Made by a program: the position numbers and the translations under genes
In this document: in pieces, positions 1 to 6,614 of the stretch
How the letters are laid out: each line of letters opens with the position of its first letter
Numbering within the stretch: the stretch's first letter is position 1
Source of the DNA: Streptococcus mitis
Lineage (GTDB): Bacteria > Bacillota > Bacilli > Lactobacillales > Streptococcaceae
Reading direction: 5' to 3'
NCBI RefSeq assembly: GCF_946190065.1
Contig: NZ_CAMHZD010000010.1
Coordinates: 1 to 64,000, forward strand
Length of the DNA: 64,000 bases
Notes under the pieces: generated by a model
The model's input: the letters and a program-made list of their open reading frames with translations, nothing else
Databases searched by the model: none
What the model was told of the DNA's origin: nothing

Positions 1-1
1 T

Positions 2-82
2 GATTACTACAACAATAAACGAATTAAGGTAAAACTAAAAGGACTCAGTCCTGTGCAATACAGAACTAAATCCTTCGCATAA
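2..82 (+). CDS. IS3-family transposase OrfB, C-terminal end (partial)
   Basis: The window opens inside a reading frame that ends at 80-82 and encodes 26 residues beginning DYYNNKRIKVKLKGL and ending YRTKSFA. Seen: the pattern YYNNKRIKxKLKGLSPVQYR is the classic end of IS150-group IS3 OrfB (DDE integrase domain), the part that follows the last catalytic residue. An IS3-type terminal repeat follows within 10 nt, which supports this as the natural right end of an element whose body lies left of the window. Catalytic residues cannot be checked here. Confidence 0.85.
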   Translation, partial: DYYNNKRIKVKLKGLSPVQYRTKSFA

Positions 83-89
83 ATTAATT

Positions 90-113
90 GTCTAACTTTT
101 TGGGGTCAGTACA
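90..113 (+). repeat. right terminal inverted repeat of the IS3-family element
   Basis: GTCTAACTTTTTGGGGTCAG followed by TACA lies 8 nt after the OrfB stop. IS150-group elements end in repeats of this kind (outer end TGTACTG, inner end GTTAGAC). A related sequence occurs as a closely spaced inverted pair at 8617-8667. Confidence 0.75.
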
Positions 114-189
114 CTTATAGGGAAGGTTTTTATCTTTGCTGACAAAAAACATTTGAACTCTTGAACTAAAATCTTTATACTTTTTTATT

Positions 190-1584
190 ATGATTTTAGT
201 TGGGAGTGTTTTTAATTTGGATACAAAAATTATTGATGAAAGAGAATTTGTAGAGAAATTTAAAGAGAAAAATCTACAAGGATTTCATAAATTTGTAAGT
301 GATTATGACAACTATATTGCTCCCACAATGAGAGCTAGAGGCTACAAATTTGTAAACTATGCTGAGAGAACCGTTACTTTTACGTTTGGCCAGGTAACTT
401 TTTCAAGAAGGCGCTGGTATAAGAATGGGAAATGTAGGATTCCAGTAGATGAGAAGTTAGGTTTGGAGAAACGTATTGCCTATTCCAAAGAACTGCTGTA
501 TCAAATCACTAAACTAGCTACAATGTTACCGTATAGAAAAGTTGTAGAAGTTATTGAACTGATGTACCAGGTTTATATTACTAAAGACACAGTGTTAAAA
601 GCAATTAAACTAGCAAGTCAGTTATTAAATGAAAAAGAAGATTATCGTTACTATAGTGATGAGGTAGTTGTCAAGAAAATTGAGGCACCTGTCATTTATC
701 TTGAAGGAGATGGTGTTTGGATAAAGGTCAGTGGAAGAGAAAAAGAACAACAGAATAAAGAATTATCTCATTTTGTCATTCATACCGGAACGGAGGAGTA
801 TGGAAAGAGGAAAATTTTAAAAGATAAGGTGGAAATTGTGTCTCCCAATAATCGAATAGCAAGAAAAAGAGTAGTAGATTATATTTATAATCATTTTAAA
901 ATTACGTCAGATACTCTACTTGTGACAAATTCAGATATGGGCCACGGTTATACTCCACATTTATTTAAAGAGATATCACATGATCTAGGAATTAAACATC
1001 ATCAACATTTTTGGGATCGATACCATCTGAACAAAGAAATAAAAAAGTTGGTCAAGCCGTATTCAGTAGAGCTACTAGATCAATTTATGAAAGCCATAGA
1101 CAGTCATTGCAAGCAGAAATTGAAAACAGCTATTGATACACTAGAATCATTTGTCCTACTTAATCAGAACGAAAAGAAGATTGATACATTTAAGGTTTTT
1201 AAGAATAGAATCCTTGGAAATTTTAAATATACGCAACCTCCTGAGCAGAGGAATCTAGATACAGCAAGTTTAGGAATTATGGAAAGCCAGCATCGGAAAA
1301 TCAGTTATCGGATGAAAAATAGAGGAATGTATTGGTCATTAAATCATGCAGATGCTATGTCCCATCTTATTTTGTTGTCTTACAATCAAGAACTCCGAGA
1401 TTTATTTTTTGGTAATTGGAGAAATGAATATGAAAAATACCACTCAGAAGGAATGAGCAGTGCAAAAGTACGCAAAAAGATCGATCAAGCCCCAAGGAGT
1501 TTAGGAACTATTGTAAATGCTTCTTGGAAGGGTCGAAAACAGCGAGACAAACAACGTTTTGCAGGGAAAAAAATCAATAAATAA
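190..1584 (+). CDS. ISLre2-family transposase
   Basis: 464-residue protein of the ISLre2 (UPF0236) family of DDE-type transposases. Seen: an N-terminal region with FGQVTFSRRRWY and a central block with YLEGDGVWIKVSG, NSDMGHGY and HHQHFWDRYHLNKEI, all typical of this family; length matches the usual 440-480 residues, so the gene looks intact. The ATG at 190 lacks a clear Shine-Dalgarno; a TTG-like or internal start around residue 12 is possible. Known: ISLre2 transposases are related to the transposases of TnGBS conjugative elements, which insert a short distance upstream of sigma-A promoters. Here the stop lies 23 nt before a TTGACT-N17-TATAAT promoter, which fits that target preference. The element sits directly beside the IS3 end at 113; exact ISLre2 ends were not resolved. 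Confidence 0.85.
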   Translation: MILVGSVFNLDTKIIDEREFVEKFKEKNLQGFHKFVSDYDNYIAPTMRARGYKFVNYAERTVTFTFGQVTFSRRRWYKNGKCRIPVDEKLGLEKRIAYSKELLYQITKLATMLPYRKVVEVIELMYQVYITKDTVLKAIKLASQLLNEKEDYRYYSDEVVVKKIEAPVIYLEGDGVWIKVSGREKEQQNKELSHFVIHTGTEEYGKRKILKDKVEIVSPNNRIARKRVVDYIYNHFKITSDTLLVTNSDMGHGYTPHLFKEISHDLGIKHHQHFWDRYHLNKEIKKLVKPYSVELLDQFMKAIDSHCKQKLKTAIDTLESFVLLNQNEKKIDTFKVFKNRILGNFKYTQPPEQRNLDTASLGIMESQHRKISYRMKNRGMYWSLNHADAMSHLILLSYNQELRDLFFGNWRNEYEKYHSEGMSSAKVRKKIDQAPRSLGTIVNASWKGRKQRDKQRFAGKKINK

Positions 1585-1607
1585 GATGCCATGGAGTCAG
1601 TAAACTC

Positions 1608-1636
1608 TTGACTTATAGTAATAAATATTGTATAAT
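1608..1636 (+). promoter_or_regulatory. sigma-A promoter just downstream of ISLre2
   Basis: TTGACT at 1608-1613, a 17-nt spacer and TATAAT at 1631-1636. It points away from the transposase and would start transcription near 1643, reading across the antisense RNA locus to the terminator at 1746-1781. No convincing ORF lies in that transcript. It is probably the promoter targeted by the ISLre2 insertion. Confidence 0.6.
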
Positions 1637-1647
1637 AATCTTATCAA

Positions 1648-1713
1648 TAAAAAAAGAGGCACGCAGCAACGTACCTCTCATAAAGATAAACAATTGGTGC
1701 TTGTTTATCAGTA
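1648..1713 (-). ncRNA. 66-nt small RNA, Fst-type RNAII (antitoxin)-like
   Basis: On the minus strand a consensus promoter (TTGACA at 1743-1748, 17-nt spacer, TAGTAT at 1720-1725) is followed after about 66 nt by an intrinsic terminator: hairpin 1656-1677 (GAGGTACG paired with CGTGCCTC) and a run of seven U (1649-1655). A second palindrome, GATAAAC ... GTTTATC, lies in the 5' half. Known: the RNAII antitoxins of Fst/par type I toxin-antitoxin loci are about 65 nt, consist of a 5' repeat region plus a bidirectional terminator, and face a convergently transcribed toxin RNA. Inference: this is an RNAII-like antitoxin. No Fst toxin ORF was found on either strand nearby, so it may be an orphan left after the IS insertion. 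Confidence 0.45.
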
Positions 1714-1719
1714 AGATTA

Positions 1720-1748
1720 ATACTATCAGAAATTTTAGTAGATGTCAA
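1720..1748 (-). promoter_or_regulatory. promoter of the 66-nt small RNA
   Basis: Reading the minus strand: TTGACA, exactly 17 nt, TAGTAT. Perfect -35 and spacing; start expected near 1713. Confidence 0.65.
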
Positions 1749-1781
1749 GGCTGAGCAAGTAAATTGTTTAGCCTTGTTTTT
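1746..1781 (+). terminator. intrinsic terminator
   Basis: CAAGGCT (1746-1752) pairs with AGCCTTG (1770-1776), followed by TTTT. It would end a plus-strand transcript started at the promoter at 1608-1636, giving an RNA of about 140 nt that fully overlaps the minus-strand small RNA. Confidence 0.55.
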
Positions 1782-1872
1782 ACATTCCGTTTTTGATGTA
1801 TTTTTTTACTACCTCAAAAGAATAGACACAAACTTCTGCTATAAATTTCTTTACTTTTTTATGGAAATTTGG

Positions 1873-1940
1873 TAAACTGTATCTTGTGTGTAATGGACGC
1901 ACAAAAATACAGTTTATCCGCTGAGGAAGATTCCTCAAGA
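1873..1940 (+). promoter_or_regulatory. L19 leader (ribosomal protein leader of rplS)
   Basis: Two hairpins precede rplS: an imperfect stem of AAACTGTAT (1874-1882) with ATACAGTTT (1908-1916), enclosing a GTGTG...CGCAC inner stem, and GAGGA/TCCTC at 1923-1935. Position 20-90 nt upstream of rplS and the nested-stem design match the L19 leader known from Firmicutes, thought to let free L19 repress its own synthesis. Assigned by architecture, not by covariance search. Confidence 0.6.
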
Positions 1941-1962
1941 TTGACAAAGATAGGAGAATAAA

Positions 1963-2310
1963 ATGAATCCATTAATCCAAAGCTTGACTGAAGGTCAACT
2001 TCGTACAGATATCCCATCATTCCGTCCTGGTGACACTGTTCGTGTACACGCGAAAGTTGTCGAAGGTAACCGTGAACGTATCCAGATTTTTGAAGGTGTT
2101 GTTATCGCACGTAAAGGTGCTGGTATCTCAGAAAACTACACAGTTCGTAAAATCTCTAACGGTGTGGGTGTTGAGCGTATCTTCCCAATCCACACTCCAC
2201 GTGTTGAAAAAATCGAAGTTGTTCGTTACGGTAAAGTACGTCGTGCGAAATTGTACTACTTGCGTGCTCTTCAAGGTAAAGCAGCTCGTATCAAAGAAAT
2301 CCGTCGTTAA
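1963..2310 (+). CDS. rplS: 50S ribosomal protein L19
   Basis: 115 residues, the normal length for bacterial L19, a protein at the interface of the 30S and 50S subunits. Seen: N-terminal [22 protein letters not shown] and the conserved [26 protein letters not shown] and RRAKLYYLR blocks. The start is set by GGAG at 1953-1956. Codon use is that of a highly expressed gene (GTT, CGT, GAA), in contrast with the AT-rich accessory genes on both sides. A structured leader precedes it and a strong terminator follows, so it is a one-gene transcript. The accessory DNA on both sides appears to have inserted around this core gene. Confidence 0.98.
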
Positions 2311-2320
2311 TTCGACTAAA

Positions 2321-2347
2321 AAACTCTGCTTTTTCAGCAGAGTTTTT
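2321..2347 (+). terminator. rplS terminator
   Basis: AAACTCTGCT, loop TTTTC, AGCAGAGTTT and further T residues: a strong rho-independent terminator 11 nt after the rplS stop. Confidence 0.9.
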
Positions 2348-2352
2348 ATCTA

Positions 2353-2424
2353 GCTCCCTTAGTTCAATGGATATAACAACTCCCTCCTAAGGAGTAGTTG
2401 CTGGTTCGATTCCGGCAGGGGGCA
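2353..2424 (+). tRNA. tRNA-Arg (anticodon CCU)
   Basis: 72-nt cloverleaf: acceptor GCTCCCT/AGGGGGC, anticodon stem ACTCC/GGAGT with loop CTCCTAA (anticodon CCT in DNA), T-arm with GGTTCGATTCC, discriminator A; CCA is not encoded. It decodes AGG. The accessory segment begins right after its 3' end, a common position for integrated DNA, but no duplicated tRNA 3' end was seen downstream. Confidence 0.93.
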
Positions 2425-2612
2425 TTTTTAGAAATGTAAAGAAAGACAAAGAAAATTCAAAATGTTTATTTGAAGGCAATTATCACAAGTTCATTTTTAA
2501 AAATAATTTAGTATTTTTTGTCTTTTTTGACCAAATTTTGAGCAAAAGTTATATTTTGATGAATGAGTACAGATAAAGTGGATCAGCAAAGTAACTTTGA
2601 CATCTATTAGTT

Positions 2613-2653
2613 AAAAAATAAGGACTTCCTTTGTTAGAATGTCCTTATTTTTA
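2613..2653 (+). terminator. intrinsic terminator-like hairpin
   Basis: AAAAATAAGGAC pairs with GTCCTTATTTTT across a 15-nt loop; A-run before and T-run after make it bidirectional. It can end the tRNA-Arg transcript. Confidence 0.7.
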
Positions 2654-2655
2654 TT

Positions 2656-2871
2656 ATGGAATTGGACAAATGAGGTTAAGGTTCAGCTTTATGAACTTAG
2701 AAAGCAAGTAAAAAACTTTAAACACCTTTCAAAAAGATTGGGTGTGGATTTTTCGGGCTAAGGTATGTGATAAAATGAATTGATTGTTATGAAATAGAGA
2801 GCCTAAAAAATGGGGAAAATCGAAAACTAAAAATTTATGTACAATTGACTAAACTAGAGCTAAACCATTGA
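2656..2871 (+). pseudogene. degenerate IS3-family OrfA
   Basis: Three-piece reading frame. MELDK starts at 2656; after a frameshift at about 2671, residues KVQLYELRKQVKNFKHLSKR follow to a stop after LGVDFSG; a second shift near 2760 gives RYVIK, a stop, then IDCYEIESLKNGENRK. Joined, these match the N-terminal helix-turn-helix of IS150-group OrfA (pattern EDKVQIYELRKQG..LSKRFGV...LRYMVKLIDRYGIE). At least two frameshifts and one in-frame stop make it non-functional. It probably marks the left flank of the SIR2/HEPN insertion. Confidence 0.7.
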
Positions 2872-2891
2872 TACAACTGAATTAGAAGCAC

Positions 2892-2926
2892 AAAGTACAT
2901 TCTTTAAAAAGTGTACTTTATTTTTG
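2892..2926 (+). terminator. intrinsic terminator-like hairpin
   Basis: AAAGTACA and TGTACTTT pair around an AT-rich loop, followed by ATTTTTG. It insulates the SIR2 operon from upstream reading. Between here and 3110 I see only AT-rich DNA with short TGTACAATTG-type motifs. Confidence 0.55.
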
Positions 2927-3113
2927 TTTTATACATTATTCTGGAGTGGTGTTTTGTATGTTTTCTAGTACATAATATTATCCAATCTAAGAAATTGATT
3001 TGTACCTTTTTACTCTAATAGGTGTAGAAGAAGTGGTGGTTCAATTGTACATTTTTGTTTAAAATATTTATGGTTATAATAATAGTATTGAAGCATAAAT
3101 AAAGTAGATGTAG

Positions 3114-3122
3114 TGGTATAAT
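3114..3122 (+). promoter_or_regulatory. extended -10 promoter of the SIR2/HEPN operon
   Basis: TGG-TATAAT, an extended -10 with a full consensus hexamer, 29 nt before the SIR2 start codon; no good -35 is present. The same TGGTATAAT form is used by ylxM-ffh, the DUF177 gene and tarI in this window, so it is a host-type promoter. Confidence 0.6.
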
Positions 3123-3151
3123 AGTGTCAAAAGACTTTCAGGAGAAATGAC

Positions 3152-4174
3152 ATGAGATCACATACAGTTATTCTAGGCGCTGGTGCTACTATTGCAGCAA
3201 TTCCAGATGGTGATAAAAATGGCAAAAGTTCTTCAGTTATGAATGGATTGCTAAAAAAACTAAATTTAGAAGAAATTCTTGCTGGTGTTGAATTACAGAC
3301 AAAGAGCGAAAATTTAGAGGATATCTATTCAGAATTATTTAAGAGAGAAGAGTGCTCCGAAATCGTTAGAAAACTAGAAAAAAGGCTCTATGATTATTTT
3401 GCTTCTTTGGAGTTACCTGATGAACCAACAATTTATGATTTCTTAATATTAAGTTTAACTAATAAAGATTGTATAGCTACGTTTAATTGGGACCCTTTAC
3501 TTATACAGGCTTATATTCGCTGCTCAAAAATTACTCTGAACTTGCCACAAATTCTTTGTTTACATGGTAATGTAGCTGTTGGGTTTTGTGAAGAACATAT
3601 TGAGTTTGGAGGAGTAGATTGCTACTGCTCAACATGTCATAATAAATTTTATCCAACAAAATTATTGTATCCAGTGAAAAATAAAGAATATTCTTCCGAC
3701 GGCTACATAAATTGGTGTTGGAAAGGATTAGATTACTTTATCGATCATTCATATATGTTAACTATTTTTGGATACAGTGCTCCTAAAAGTGATGTAGATG
3801 CTGTTAATTTAATGAAAAAAGCATGGGGAAATATTGAAGACCGACCACTTGAAGAAGTTTCTGTAATAGATATTGTAGACGAAGCGACTATGCTAAATAC
3901 ATGGAAAGACTTTATTCATAGTCATCATTATAGGTATTCAAATTCATTTTTTGATTCTTACTTAGCAAAATTTCCAAGAAGAACTTGTGAAACCGTATTT
4001 GCAACATTTTCATTAAATGTTCCTTCTGATGGTAGTAGAGGATTTAAAGAGAATTTTAATTGGGACATGATAAAAGAGTTTTTATCTGATATGTTAGTTG
4101 AAGAACAGGAAAATAAAGGAAAATCAAATTTAAAATCGAAATATTTAGTTTGGGATGAAGATGTTAACAAATAA
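3152..4174 (+). CDS. SIR2-like domain protein (candidate NAD+-consuming defence effector)
   Basis: 340 residues. Seen: an N-terminal Rossmann signature GAGAT (9-13) at the end of a hydrophobic strand, TFNWD (110-114), LHGN with the candidate catalytic His (137-140), a CxC-x2-C cluster (157-162) and GYSAP followed by Asp (207-214). These are the ordered motifs of SIR2-like domains of the defence type rather than of classical protein deacetylases. Known: in anti-phage systems such as ThsA, DSR, SIR2-HerA and SIR2-pAgo this domain hydrolyses NAD+ after phage sensing and stops growth. The start is supported by AGGAG at 3140-3144. The stop overlaps the next gene by 20 nt, implying translational coupling to a HEPN partner. 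GC content is clearly lower than in rplS or the housekeeping genes, consistent with acquisition. Activity is inferred, not shown. Confidence 0.8.
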   Translation: MRSHTVILGAGATIAAIPDGDKNGKSSSVMNGLLKKLNLEEILAGVELQTKSENLEDIYSELFKREECSEIVRKLEKRLYDYFASLELPDEPTIYDFLILSLTNKDCIATFNWDPLLIQAYIRCSKITLNLPQILCLHGNVAVGFCEEHIEFGGVDCYCSTCHNKFYPTKLLYPVKNKEYSSDGYINWCWKGLDYFIDHSYMLTIFGYSAPKSDVDAVNLMKKAWGNIEDRPLEEVSVIDIVDEATMLNTWKDFIHSHHYRYSNSFFDSYLAKFPRRTCETVFATFSLNVPSDGSRGFKENFNWDMIKEFLSDMLVEEQENKGKSNLKSKYLVWDEDVNK

Positions 4175-5642
4175 TCCAATTAATCATAGTGTACTTAAAT
4201 TGTCAATGGATTTCGATAATGCTTTTAAACATAAAAATATAGAGGAAATCTATAGACTAATAGAATTTGGAAAAAATATGGAAAATACTATTGATGATAT
4301 TTCCAAAATTCAATTATTTTATTCTATTGGGACAGCATACGCTGATATATTTGAACTAAGTGATAACTTAGTTTTCAACATAGATACCGATTTTACAGTT
4401 CAACAAATTTATTACTTTAGAAAAGCTATCGAAATTTCAAATAACGTTGATATAAATTCTGAGAACAGTAGGTTTGTTTTCCCATTATTATGTTCACTTT
4501 ACACTAATTACGCAAATTTATTAGATGCTTGTGGTAGAAAGCAGTTAGCTATTAAGATGTATTGTAAATGTATACAAATCAATCCAAGATTCACAATGGC
4601 TAGTGGTAACTTGGCTATTTGTCTAGATCATTATCGTAATTTTTTGAATGATAACGAACACCTCCACTTTATTAAAAAAATTAAAAATTTAATAGAAACA
4701 AGCATAACTGTTTCAGATCCAAACAGAGTTGATTATGCAGAAAAGCGATTTATTGAACTTTACGAACAATATCTTAATTATAAAGACTTAGATGAATGCT
4801 CTTGTAAAACCATCGATTATAATCCTAATTCACAAAAGTATCGCGAATGGTGTTGGAACAACGGGCTGTATCTTAATCCACTTAATGACTTACAAGCTGA
4901 CGATATAAATAGATATGATGATAATCTTTTACTACCAAGTTTATTATTTCAATCGGATAAAGATTTAAACAAATATATTTCTATGTTTAATCAAATTAAG
5001 CAAGAATATGTTTATGCGCGTTATCTCTGTTTTAATAGCATTGAGATTGATTCGGTTCATTATGCTGACGAGAATGTTAATCTTATTGATGGTCTAGAAT
5101 ACGTACAATATTCTATCCGAGTAGAAGGATTAAAAGCAGCTTTTAAAACACTATATTCATTATTAGATAAAGTAGGAATGTTTATAAATGAATATTATTC
5201 TTTAAAAATTGAGACTCGACAAGTAAATTTTCATTCAATTTGGAGAACAGATAGCAATTTAGATAAGTTGTTGGATAAGAATATTGGTCTATCATCTATA
5301 TTTTGGATATCGAAAGATTTTGATAATGGTAATAATTCTTTGACAGCAAATCCACACTCAAAGCGATTAAAAACTATTAGAAATTATTTAGAGCATAGGT
5401 TTACTAATATCACATTGAATTTTTTTGATGGAAGTGTAGATAATAACGAAAGTAGATTGTATCTAACTGAATTTGAATTGCAAGAGTGTACATTAGATTT
5501 ATTAAATCTTGTAAGAGAAGTTATTTTTTCACTCAAAAATGCCATTCAAATAAGTGAAAATGAAAAACAATCTACTCTAAGCAGTGAAGTTGCTTTAATT
5601 CCGATAAATTATGAAGAAGTAGATTCTGAAGACAAATTATAG
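4155..5642 (+). CDS. TPR protein with C-terminal LA2681-type HEPN domain (candidate defence RNase/sensor)
   Basis: 495 residues, overlapping the SIR2 gene by 20 nt. Seen: helical repeats in the N-terminal third with a TPR-like stretch (YTNYANLLDACGRKQLAIKMYCKC, about residues 112-136, continued by INPRFTMASGNLAICLDHY), an acidic middle, and a C-terminal helical domain containing RNYLEH (R409-H414). This fits the Rx4-6H active-site motif of HEPN ribonucleases. The arrangement of TPR then SIWRT..., SSIFWISKDF and RNYLEHR fits the LA2681-like HEPN family as I remember it. Known: HEPN domains commonly act as metal-independent RNases in toxin-antitoxin, CRISPR and abortive-infection systems. Inference: the pair forms a two-gene abortive defence module in which the TPR part may sense a phage product or bind the SIR2 partner. 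The alternative start ATG at 4161 would shorten the overlap. Confidence 0.75.
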   Translation: MKMLTNNPINHSVLKLSMDFDNAFKHKNIEEIYRLIEFGKNMENTIDDISKIQLFYSIGTAYADIFELSDNLVFNIDTDFTVQQIYYFRKAIEISNNVDINSENSRFVFPLLCSLYTNYANLLDACGRKQLAIKMYCKCIQINPRFTMASGNLAICLDHYRNFLNDNEHLHFIKKIKNLIETSITVSDPNRVDYAEKRFIELYEQYLNYKDLDECSCKTIDYNPNSQKYREWCWNNGLYLNPLNDLQADDINRYDDNLLLPSLLFQSDKDLNKYISMFNQIKQEYVYARYLCFNSIEIDSVHYADENVNLIDGLEYVQYSIRVEGLKAAFKTLYSLLDKVGMFINEYYSLKIETRQVNFHSIWRTDSNLDKLLDKNIGLSSIFWISKDFDNGNNSLTANPHSKRLKTIRNYLEHRFTNITLNFFDGSVDNNESRLYLTEFELQECTLDLLNLVREVIFSLKNAIQISENEKQSTLSSEVALIPINYEEVDSEDKL

Positions 5643-5788
5643 CATTGAGCATACAATTTATAGTCGTTATAAAAAGCAATAGTCTAAATTCATTGAACTA
5701 ATCAACTTAAAAGTTGCTTAAAACCCGTTGTTTTATAGACAGAGTTATTGTAGTATACAGATAATAGACTTTTAATTAGGTGATAAAT
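5643..5788. other. intergenic, nothing recognised
   Basis: AT-rich spacer after the HEPN gene. No clear terminator, ORF or repeat was found directly behind the stop codon. Confidence 0.5.
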
Positions 5789-6134
5789 TTGTGTGATGAG
5801 AATGATGATTGCTGTCCTTACTGTTTTGGACGAAAAGTATTACCAGGATACAACTCATTTGATGTTACTCAGCCAATCTTAAGTTCACGAATGGGATTAC
5901 TTAAATAATATTCTATTATCTAACCCTAGTGAAGTCAGTGAAAAGAGTCGGAACAATGTGTGGTGGACCTGCATAAATAATGATAAACATAGGTACAAGA
6001 TGTCCTTATATAATAGAGCTTTATTTGAGAAACGTCATAAAGAACCATGTTTAATTTGCAAGGGTCGAAGAAGAAAAAGGAAACATTTCGTGCCTTTCAA
6101 GAAGATTTTGGGAGACCAAGTTGCTAAAATGTAG
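5789..6134 (+). pseudogene. decayed treble-clef zinc-ribbon (DUF4379-like) protein fragment
   Basis: Two adjoining frames together encode CPYCFGRKVLPGYNSF (from a TTG at 5789) and then EWDYLNNILLSNPSEVSEKS, VWWTCINNDKHRYK and PCLICKGRRRK, ending at 6134. Known: DUF4379 repeats alternate a CPYC.GKKVLPGxN element with EWDYxxN..L.P..VS..S...VWWxC..CxHEW....R......CPxC. The first frame runs into a stop at 5908; a one-base shift near 5890 (CGAATGG) restores the pattern. The usual second zinc-binding pair is also altered (C-INND-H). Proteins of this family are frequent neighbours of restriction and other defence genes. Fragment and frameshift suggest a decayed gene once adjacent to the SIR2/HEPN pair. 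Confidence 0.65.
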
Positions 6135-6146
6135 CTTGGTTTTTTC
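6115..6146 (+). terminator. terminator after the treble-clef fragment
   Basis: ACCAAGTTGCTA pairs with TAGCTTGGT, followed by six T residues. It overlaps the last codons of the fragment. Confidence 0.75.
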
Positions 6147-6614
6147 AGTTTAGGTCAATTTCGACGAGCATAGCAGCTACATAAAAACGCTTTGATATGT
6201 CAAAAATTTTATTTTAAAAAGTACATTTTTGGATTATGTACAATTGAAAAAATTTCCAGTTTTCACTTTGATAATGTACATCTTTAGCTATTTTTGTTCC
6301 AAAAAATTTTTTTAGTTATAAATCTTTATTATTCCCCTGAATTTGATATGTTGTAAAAGACTATTTCTGGTCTGTTAAATCTATCAATATCAAAATCTAA
6401 ACGTGATAGTCTAACATCTAGTACATTTAACGTTAATAGTTTTATCAATCGTTTGAGTAAGAAAATTTCAAAAGAAGAAATGATAGGTTTTCAAAAATAA
6501 CCTATTTAGTCATTGTTTATATATAATTTGTATCTTTTGGTTTATTAATTTGTATTTAAAATTTAATCATGTTACAATTGAAATTGATATCAAATTGAAA
6601 AGGAAAATGCAGAC
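6147..6614. other. AT-rich intergenic region
   Basis: No ORF. It contains TTATGTACAATTGA (6234-6247), which repeats 2835-2848 in the same orientation and is found inverted at 3041-3052. The region ahead of the regulator gene (6500-6600) is rich in TTTATATATAAT/TTGTAT motifs that could be its promoter, but none has good spacing. Confidence 0.5.

Noticed and set aside
1640-1790. Fst-type toxin ORF within the small-RNA locus
   Set aside because: Both strands read; only frames of fewer than ten codons are present, with no hydrophobic stretch followed by a charged tail.
2030-2353. 107-codon frame overlapping rplS in another phase
   Set aside because: Fully inside or behind rplS, with no Shine-Dalgarno and shadow-type composition (runs of Val/Ser/Lys from rplS codons).
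2353-3151. tRNA-Arg as attachment site of an integrated element
   Set aside because: No copy of the tRNA 3' end was seen later in the accessory segment and no integrase gene is in it; left as an open possibility only.
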